DNA of 19,090 nucleotides from Nitrososphaera sp. (GTDB lineage: Archaea > Thermoproteota > Nitrososphaeria > Nitrososphaerales > Nitrososphaeraceae): the NCBI GenBank assembly GCA_025450475.1, contig JANWHJ010000074.1, positions 1 through 19,090 of the forward strand. The letters run 5' to 3'. The notes under the pieces are model-generated. The model saw nothing but the letters and a program-made list of their open reading frames with translations. It was not told the DNA's origin and did no database searches. Positions 15,069 through 19,090 of the stretch are shown here, one piece after another. Both the position numbers and the translations under genes were made by a program. Position 1 is the stretch's first letter. The number at the start of each line of letters is the position of its first letter.

Positions 15069-16253
15069 TTGATAATTGGGATCCCAAGGGAGTTGAAGGA
15101 CCAAGAAAACAGAGTGGCTTTGATCCCTCGCTCCGTCTCTTACCTGGTTAGGTGGGGCGGCAAGGTGGTTGTGGAGGCCCAAGCAGGGGAGAGGAGCGGG
15201 TTTTCAGACGACGAGTACAGCACCGCGGGCGCGACAGTAGTTGGATCCCAGGCAGAACTTTATGACAAAGCGGACTTGATCGTCAAAGTCAAGGAGATTC
15301 AGGTGGGGAAGGGCGAACACGCACACATCAGGCCGCGCCATACGATATTTGGCTTCAATCACTTTGAATCAAGTAGAGAGCTTACAGAAGCGGCAGTAAA
15401 GTCCCGCGCGACTTTTATCTCGTTTGAAAAGGTGGTCGACGAAAAGGGGCTCACGCCCCTCCTTATGCCGATGAGCAAGATCGCCGGCACAATGTCCGGC
15501 ATTTGGGCGGGCTTTTTCCACAACTATGCCTTCAAGCACGACAAGTCGATCAGACTCAAGACCGGCGCAGACTTGGTCAAGGCCAAGTTCGTCGAAGATT
15601 TTGAGCACATCGCAAATGTCAACATCGACGTGGAGCTAAAGCGCATGCTTTCGCTTCAGGACAAGCTGGCAGTGATATTTGGCGGAGGGAGTGTGGGCGA
15701 GATGGCGGCAAGAGTTTGCTCAGCTCTTGGTGCAAAGATCATAGTAGTTGAAAAACGCGAAGGACGCAGGAAATATCTGCATGAGCTCAACCTGCCAAGA
15801 TGTTCCGTCATCATGGCCGCCGACCGGGACAATTTGCGGAGCGCCTACGTCATCATTGGCTCGACCTACGACAAGGAAAAGGCTGACAGGGTCATTGATG
15901 AAAAGCTGCTCAAGGAAGTGTCTGAAGTGAGGAAAAAGATCATCATTGACGTCGCGGTAGACCAAGGTGGCAACTTTCCCTACGTTAATCCCTCAGGCAA
16001 GTATTCTCCGACAAGCACAGGCACAATACTCACACCGGCGCAGATTGACTATTTCGGCAATATCTTTATCCGCGTGCCGAACATCCCATCGATCGTCCCG
16101 AGGTACGCATCGACGGAGCTTTCGACGATAATTGCAGAATACGTCAAGGACGTTGCAAACAAGTCCCCTAGGTCCGAGCTTGCAAGGGCTGTCAGTATCA
16201 AAGATGGCAAGGTGCTCGACGGAGCGATAATCAAGGCTCACAGTCTGAAATAA
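15069..16253 (+). CDS. Alanine dehydrogenase / PNT-family NAD(P)-dependent dehydrogenase
   Basis: Probably interconverts alanine and pyruvate plus ammonia with NAD(H). Seen in 394 aa: an N-terminal MIIGIPRELKDQENRVALIP, SGFSDDEY and IVKVKE; residues R15, K75, H98 and D298 (VDQGG) fall where alanine dehydrogenases have their substrate and catalytic residues; the Rossmann motif is AVIFGGGSVGEMAARV (about 201-216); and the C-terminal PNIPSIVPRYAST closes the family signature. Unusual: a Lys-rich segment of about 45 residues (about 155-198) between the two domains replaces the short Gly-rich linker of bacterial enzymes, so substrate specificity is uncertain. The only plausible start is TTG 15069; a TATA-like element 28 nt upstream supports it. 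The gene is single, and a T6 tract follows the stop. Confidence 0.82.
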   Translation: MIIGIPRELKDQENRVALIPRSVSYLVRWGGKVVVEAQAGERSGFSDDEYSTAGATVVGSQAELYDKADLIVKVKEIQVGKGEHAHIRPRHTIFGFNHFESSRELTEAAVKSRATFISFEKVVDEKGLTPLLMPMSKIAGTMSGIWAGFFHNYAFKHDKSIRLKTGADLVKAKFVEDFEHIANVNIDVELKRMLSLQDKLAVIFGGGSVGEMAARVCSALGAKIIVVEKREGRRKYLHELNLPRCSVIMAADRDNLRSAYVIIGSTYDKEKADRVIDEKLLKEVSEVRKKIIIDVAVDQGGNFPYVNPSGKYSPTSTGTILTPAQIDYFGNIFIRVPNIPSIVPRYASTELSTIIAEYVKDVANKSPRSELARAVSIKDGKVLDGAIIKAHSLK

Positions 16254-16254
16254 G

Positions 16255-16260
16255 TTTTTT
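16255..16260 (+). terminator. Oligo-T terminator
   Basis: TTTTTT starts one base after the TAA stop of the alanine-dehydrogenase-family gene. Archaeal transcription commonly ends at such U-tracts without a required hairpin. Confidence 0.45.
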
Positions 16261-16398
16261 GTAGTTAACGTTTCCGATCTCTACATAAGCCGAGCATTTC
16301 AGTTATGTGGATCATGCTGTCCTTCATTTGAAAGACAAGATTAATTCTGCCAAAATGATCTATGCCTAGACTGAAGCCGGAAGAAAGTAGCGGAAAAG
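16261..16398. other. Intergenic, downstream of both the dehydrogenase gene and tRNA-Trp
   Basis: No gene supported. On the minus strand an open frame reads LLSSGFSLGIDHFGRINLVF and on to a stop near 16267, but it lacks a start codon before its last 20 codons and runs back into the tRNA. A short CTTTT follows the tRNA discriminator (16394-16398) and could end its transcript. Confidence 0.35.
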
Positions 16399-16413
16399 TG
16401 GGGCCGAAGGGAT

Positions 16414-16444
16414 CTATTCTGACGCGGAACCTAACCGCAATCAA
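16414..16444 (-). other. Non-canonical tRNA intron (31 nt) in the T-loop, position 58/59
   Basis: An inner stem TGA + TGCGG / CCGCG + TCA (one bulged T, one T-G pair) closes a short loop. The exon bases TTC (54-56) can pair with GAA (16419-16417). This leaves a 3-nt bulge A57 A58 / T on one side and A G / A on the other. Cutting after the second base of each bulge, as the archaeal splicing endonuclease does at bulge-helix-bulge motifs, restores the standard 7-nt T-loop TTCAAAT. Exact ends are inferred from this structure. Confidence 0.75.
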
Positions 16445-16465
16445 TTGAACCCTTGATCCACGGGT

Positions 16466-16492
16466 TTCTTCTAACTAGCCCTTTTGTTAGAT
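16466..16492 (-). other. tRNA intron (27 nt) at the canonical position 37/38
   Basis: A 6-bp stem TCTAAC/GTTAGA (16491-16486 with 16475-16470) closes a 10-nt loop between the anticodon and base 38. The mature anticodon loop becomes CTCCAGA. The flanking bulge-helix-bulge is relaxed: only about three of four central pairs form (C32-G16468, T33-A16469, C35-G16471), so the ends could shift by a base. It is too short to hold the C/D box guide RNA known from haloarchaeal tRNA-Trp introns. Confidence 0.72.
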
Positions 16493-16505
16493 CTGGAGCC
16501 CGTTG

Positions 16506-16546
16506 CGATGCCAGGCTTCGCTACGACCCCACCTAGTTTGGCATCG
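16506..16546. repeat. Inverted repeat between the tRNA-Trp D-arm and its 5' leader
   Basis: CGATGCCA (16506-16513, within the tRNA) and TGGCATCG (16539-16546, upstream of its 5' end) are perfect 8-nt inverted copies. In the precursor RNA the leader could pair with positions 18-25 of the tRNA, competing with the D-stem. Confidence 0.5.
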
Positions 16547-16750
16547 TGCTATGGATAGCATAGATATGTCCGTATAAGTCTTACGAGGTTTTCAAGATTG
16601 CGACTTGAATAAGGCTGGGGCAGCAATACGTCGCACTAGGGCACGGGTAGGAGGTCTTAGAAATATCAAGAATATCAGATCACAATTACAGTTCGTCGAG
16701 TTGTTCTTTCAGATTATTGTGGACTGGCGGTTCGGTATTCGTTGCCAATA
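16531..16750. other. Intergenic region between cofH and tRNA-Trp
   Basis: It holds the probable tRNA promoter (16572-16579) and a small palindrome GCTAT-GG-ATAGC near 16548-16559. No protein gene is supported: frames on both strands are short or lack a credible start. Confidence 0.4.
16572..16579 (-). promoter_or_regulatory. TATA-like element for tRNA-Trp
   Basis: CTTATACG on the minus strand lies about 45 nt before the mature tRNA 5' end. It would start a transcript with a leader of about 20 nt that RNase P would remove. The tRNA could also be reached by read-through from cofH, 220 nt upstream. Confidence 0.35.
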
Positions 16751-18001
16751 TTACTGCTTCTTAGAATCCTTGTATCTGAATTTGTCTAACTTTATTAGTT
16801 GATGGAAGGATCCAAACTGTGCAGCGTCCGCACTGTCTAGTGCCGAGTCCTCACCGCCCCCTTCATCTGAAAATACCCTAAGCGTCCTATACGTGGTGGA
16901 GCGCTGCGCCGGCGTCCTGCCTGCGGACCTTATCAACTGTCTCATCTCTTTTGGCTTCATCAGCTGACCGTGCTGGGCGCCAGCGGCTGTCGAGATACTT
17001 TCGTTTATCAGGGTGCCTCCAAAGTCGTTCACGCCGGCAGCTAGCAAAAGCTGCGACATCCTCGCGCCTTCCTTTACCCAGGACACCTGGATGTTTGGGA
17101 TGTGGTTGTTCAGCATTATTCTTGCAACTGCGTGCATCTTCATCACTTCGTTGCCGTCTGCACCAGGCCTTATGTTTGGCAGTGATCCGCGGCTGTACAT
17201 CGGCGCCTCGGTGTGCACAAAGCTGAGCGGTACGAATTCAGTAAAGCCGTGCGTCTCTTTTTGGATCTCGCGCAGAAGTGCAATGTGATCTGCCTTGTGG
17301 CGTGAAGTTTCACGGTGGCCGTACATTATGGTTGAAGTCGTTGGTATGGAAAGCGCGTGTGCCTGCTTGATGATCGAGACCCAGTCCTTCGCCGAGATCC
17401 TGCCCGGAGAAATGGAGTCGCGCATATCCTGATCAAGAATCTCTGCCGCAGTGCCAGGCAGGCTCCCAACACCCGCTTCCTTCAATATTTTCAGGTACTC
17501 GGAAACAGGCGTTTCCGACCTTATTGCGCCGTAAAGCACTTCTTCCGGCGAGAAGGCGTGTATGTGTATTTCAGGCAGCTCCTTCTTGACCGCTCTGCAA
17601 ATGTTGGCGTATAGTTGGCCATCCATTTTGGGTGGAAGACCGGCCTGTATGCATACCTCTGTAGCGCCGAGCGCTGCCGCTTCCTTTGCCCTCCTTACTA
17701 TCTCCTCCGTCGGCAGAAAATAGCCTTCCTCTTCACGAAAGTCCCTGCTAAAGGCACAAAAACCACACTGCTTTATGCAGACGTTTGTAAAGTTGATGTT
17801 CCTGTTTACGACGTAAGTGACGTTGTATCCCACTGCCCTCCTGCGCAGTTCATCTGCTACTGCAACCGCCAAAGTCATTTCTAGTCCGGTACAATCAAAG
17901 AGCGCGACTGCCTCATCTGCTGAAATGTCCTTGCCGCTCAGAGCGCGGTCAAGCGCAGCGGCCACCATAGGGTCGGCGTTTTTCAAAAGGGAGTCAATCA
18001 T
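16751..18001 (-). CDS. cofH: FO synthase subunit 2 (CofH), 5-amino-6-(D-ribitylamino)uracil--L-tyrosine 4-hydroxyphenyl transferase
   Basis: A radical-SAM enzyme that joins the hydroxybenzyl part of tyrosine to the flavin precursor 5-amino-6-ribitylaminouracil. Its product is closed by CofG to FO, the deazaflavin core of coenzyme F420. Seen in 416 aa: the radical-SAM motif at C75, C79, C82 (CIKQCGFC) after VVNRNINFTNV; CIQAGLPP; IHIHAFSPEEV; PGTAAEIL; STIMYGHRET; FVPLSFVHTEAPM; and NIQVSWVKEG...GVNDFGGTLINESIS, the CofH core. A charged tail of about 35 residues follows the core and is not part of the conserved fold. ATG 18001 overlaps the end of cofG by 8 nt, with a purine-rich GGTGAGGGAAG upstream inside cofG. 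The pair is therefore co-transcribed. Confidence 0.94.
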   Translation of the reverse strand: MIDSLLKNADPMVAAALDRALSGKDISADEAVALFDCTGLEMTLAVAVADELRRRAVGYNVTYVVNRNINFTNVCIKQCGFCAFSRDFREEEGYFLPTEEIVRRAKEAAALGATEVCIQAGLPPKMDGQLYANICRAVKKELPEIHIHAFSPEEVLYGAIRSETPVSEYLKILKEAGVGSLPGTAAEILDQDMRDSISPGRISAKDWVSIIKQAHALSIPTTSTIMYGHRETSRHKADHIALLREIQKETHGFTEFVPLSFVHTEAPMYSRGSLPNIRPGADGNEVMKMHAVARIMLNNHIPNIQVSWVKEGARMSQLLLAAGVNDFGGTLINESISTAAGAQHGQLMKPKEMRQLIRSAGRTPAQRSTTYRTLRVFSDEGGGEDSALDSADAAQFGSFHQLIKLDKFRYKDSKKQ

Positions 18002-19088
18002 TGATGTAATCTTCCCTCACCAGCCCAGAGCTGTCGGCTATCAAACCTATACGCTTCAAGAGCCGTTCCGATGTAATAAATCCACCTTTGAGGAACTCTG
18101 GATATATTGGGAGTCGGGCTCGCAGCCTGCGCCCCTTGCTCTCGGTAACCTTTTGCACCGATAGAATTGAAGGCCATGGGAATTCAGGGTTGACGTGATC
18201 GATAGTGACGGGCGATATTCCTCCCCAGTCGTTGATACCGGCGTCAATGTATGGGCCAAAGGCGTCTGCATTTAGATTCGGCGGCACCTGCAAGTTTATG
18301 CCCGGCATGATTATTCGAGCCATTGCGACTGCGCGTAGAAAATAAGTTGGCTGCGCGGGCGGAAACTGCGCCATTCCCGTCTCCGGCTTGGGCGCAAAAT
18401 TCTGCATAATGACTTCCTGGATATGCCCGTATCTTTCGTTCAGTTGCCTTATCTCAAAAAGCGAATCGACGAGCTCTTCCGGCGTTTCTCCTATGCCTAT
18501 CAGGAGCCCGGTCGTCATTGGTATCTTGAGCTCACCCGCGCTTTCAAGTGTCTTTATTCGCACCTTTGGGTTCTTGCTCGGCGCGCCCTCATGCGGCATA
18601 CCCTTCCCCATCAACCGATCGCTAGACGTTTCGAGCATCACCCCGAGGCTCACATTCGTGTCCTTAAGCGCAAACATTTCTTTTTTTGTCATGCTGCCGG
18701 CGTTTGCGTGCGGCAACAGACCCGTTTTTTCCAGAACGAGCTCGCTCATTTCCCGGATGTATTCGACAGTCGAAGAATGGCCAAGTGAGCGAAGCCATGC
18801 GCCCACCTGCCCATACTTTTGCTCGGGTCGCTCACCGGTGACAAAGAGTGCTTCTGTGCAGTGGAGCTTGTTGCCGGCTTCTGCTATTGCAATCACTTGC
18901 GCCGGCTCCAGCATCGAGAGCATCGAGTCGTCCGGCTCTTTCTTATACGTGCAGTATGTGCAGGTATCCCGGCAGAGGTTTATCAGATTAATAAACACCT
19001 TTCTGGAGTAGGTGATTGTGCGGGGTTTTGTCACGTCCCGAATACTGCCGGCGGCTACAACCAGCATGTCTGTCGAGCACTCGGCCAT
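17994..19088 (-). CDS. cofG: FO synthase subunit 1 (CofG), 7,8-didemethyl-8-hydroxy-5-deazariboflavin synthase
   Basis: The partner radical-SAM enzyme of CofH; it closes the deazaflavin ring to yield FO for coenzyme F420. Seen in 364 aa: TYSRKVFINLINL followed by the radical-SAM cysteines C39, C43, C46 (CRDTCTYC); FVTGERPEQKYG; LPHANAGSMTKKEM; SLGVMLETSS; the GLLIGIGETPEE glycine-rich stretch; VIMQNFAPKPETGM; and PNLNADAFGPYIDAGINDWGGISPVTIDHVNPE. All are CofG-type. The family usually has some 30-70 residues before the cysteine motif. Here an ATG lies 2 nt from the window edge with the frame still open beyond it, so the true start may be further upstream and the gene may be 5'-incomplete. It overlaps cofH by 8 nt. 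Confidence 0.93.
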   Translation of the reverse strand: MAECSTDMLVVAAGSIRDVTKPRTITYSRKVFINLINLCRDTCTYCTYKKEPDDSMLSMLEPAQVIAIAEAGNKLHCTEALFVTGERPEQKYGQVGAWLRSLGHSSTVEYIREMSELVLEKTGLLPHANAGSMTKKEMFALKDTNVSLGVMLETSSDRLMGKGMPHEGAPSKNPKVRIKTLESAGELKIPMTTGLLIGIGETPEELVDSLFEIRQLNERYGHIQEVIMQNFAPKPETGMAQFPPAQPTYFLRAVAMARIIMPGINLQVPPNLNADAFGPYIDAGINDWGGISPVTIDHVNPEFPWPSILSVQKVTESKGRRLRARLPIYPEFLKGGFITSERLLKRIGLIADSSGLVREDYIND

Positions 19089-19090
19089 CA

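Larger units (their letters stand above)
16399..16530 (-). tRNA. tRNA-Trp (CCA) with two introns
   Basis: Folded by hand on the minus strand. Acceptor GGGGTCG (16530-16524) pairs with CGGCCCC (16406-16400), with one G-U pair. The D-stem is GCGA/TCGC with loop AGCCTGGCA. The anticodon stem ACGGG (16503-16499) pairs with CCCGT (16464-16460). The anticodon loop starts C-T-CCA-G, anticodon at 16496-16494. The variable loop is GGATC. The T-stem AAGGG (16454-16450) pairs with CCCTT (16411-16407). The discriminator A73 (16399) suits archaeal tRNA-Trp; CCA is not encoded. Two insertions must be removed: 27 nt after position 37 (16466-16492) and 31 nt in the T-loop after position 58 (16414-16444), giving TTCAAAT. 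Exons are 16530-16493, 16465-16445 and 16413-16399, making 74 nt. Both insertions carry their own stem. The gene lies downstream of cofH on the same strand. Confidence 0.88.

Noticed and set aside
16267..16398. Minus-strand open frame downstream of tRNA-Trp (SGFSLGIDHFGRINLVFQ) possibly from a decayed gene
   Set aside because: No start codon before its last 20 codons, and the frame continues into the tRNA; similarity to any family is only impressionistic.
16686..16748. Minus-strand 20-codon ORF with TTG start, just after cofH (MATNTEPPVHNNLKEQLDEL)
   Set aside because: The composition is plausible, but it is very short, starts with TTG, and has no Shine-Dalgarno site or other support.
16605..16802. 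Plus-strand 65-codon ORF between tRNA-Trp and cofH
   Set aside because: TTG start, low-complexity translation, overlaps the 3' end of cofH on the opposite strand, no promoter.
18388..19011. 207-codon plus-strand ORF inside cofG
   Set aside because: Antisense shadow of cofG, which has clear radical-SAM motifs.
1..19090. CRISPR array, insertion sequence, integrase, prophage or defence genes
   Set aside because: Looked for regularly spaced repeats, terminal inverted repeats and mobile-element proteins; none found. The window is housekeeping and metabolic genes.

Overview
This window reads as a piece of an archaeal chromosome, most likely an ammonia-oxidising thaumarchaeon of the Nitrososphaera type. 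This is inferred from gene content and signals, not from a database search. The archaeal evidence is: a CDKAL1-type (e-MtaB) tRNA methylthiotransferase; split coenzyme F420 genes (cofG, cofH); TATA-like boxes about 26-30 nt before first start codons with no leader; GGTGA/GGAGGT Shine-Dalgarno sites only inside operons; and a tRNA-Trp gene that encodes no CCA and carries splicing-type introns. A base composition near half GC fits Nitrososphaera better than the AT-rich marine relatives.

Layout. 1-2340, minus strand: the methylthiotransferase gene and, upstream, two small unrecognised genes separated by a 21-nt spacer filled by a perfect hairpin. A 49-codon plus-strand ORF sits between them. 2523-3071, plus: a thioredoxin-fold redoxin, convergent with and overlapping the next block by 4 nt. 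3068-7740, minus: a stand-alone HD hydrolase of the SpoT/MESH1 type, then etfB, etfA and a FixC-FixX fusion (ETF:quinone oxidoreductase). The last three are joined by 4-nt start/stop overlaps. Together they would collect electrons from flavin dehydrogenases and pass them to the membrane quinone pool. 8011-14455, plus: uvrB-uvrA-uvrC, a tightly overlapping operon of the bacterial-type nucleotide excision repair system. Its UvrC ends right after the nuclease domain. 14461-14682, minus: a small hydrophobic protein. 14683-15068: a mostly non-coding stretch with a probable frameshifted Cys-rich gene remnant. 15069-16253, plus: an alanine-dehydrogenase-family enzyme. 16399-16530, minus: tRNA-Trp(CCA). 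16751-19088, minus: cofG and cofH, which together make the deazaflavin FO of coenzyme F420.

The most striking feature is the tRNA-Trp gene. When folded by hand it has a complete cloverleaf only if two introns are removed: 27 nt at the usual 37/38 site, and 31 nt inside the T-loop (58/59). The second is framed by a bulge-helix-bulge-like structure. Other points of interest are the UvrC without a C-terminal helix-hairpin-helix domain, the (p)ppGpp-hydrolase-like HD protein next to the ETF genes, and repeated use of TTG or ATG as apparently leaderless starts.
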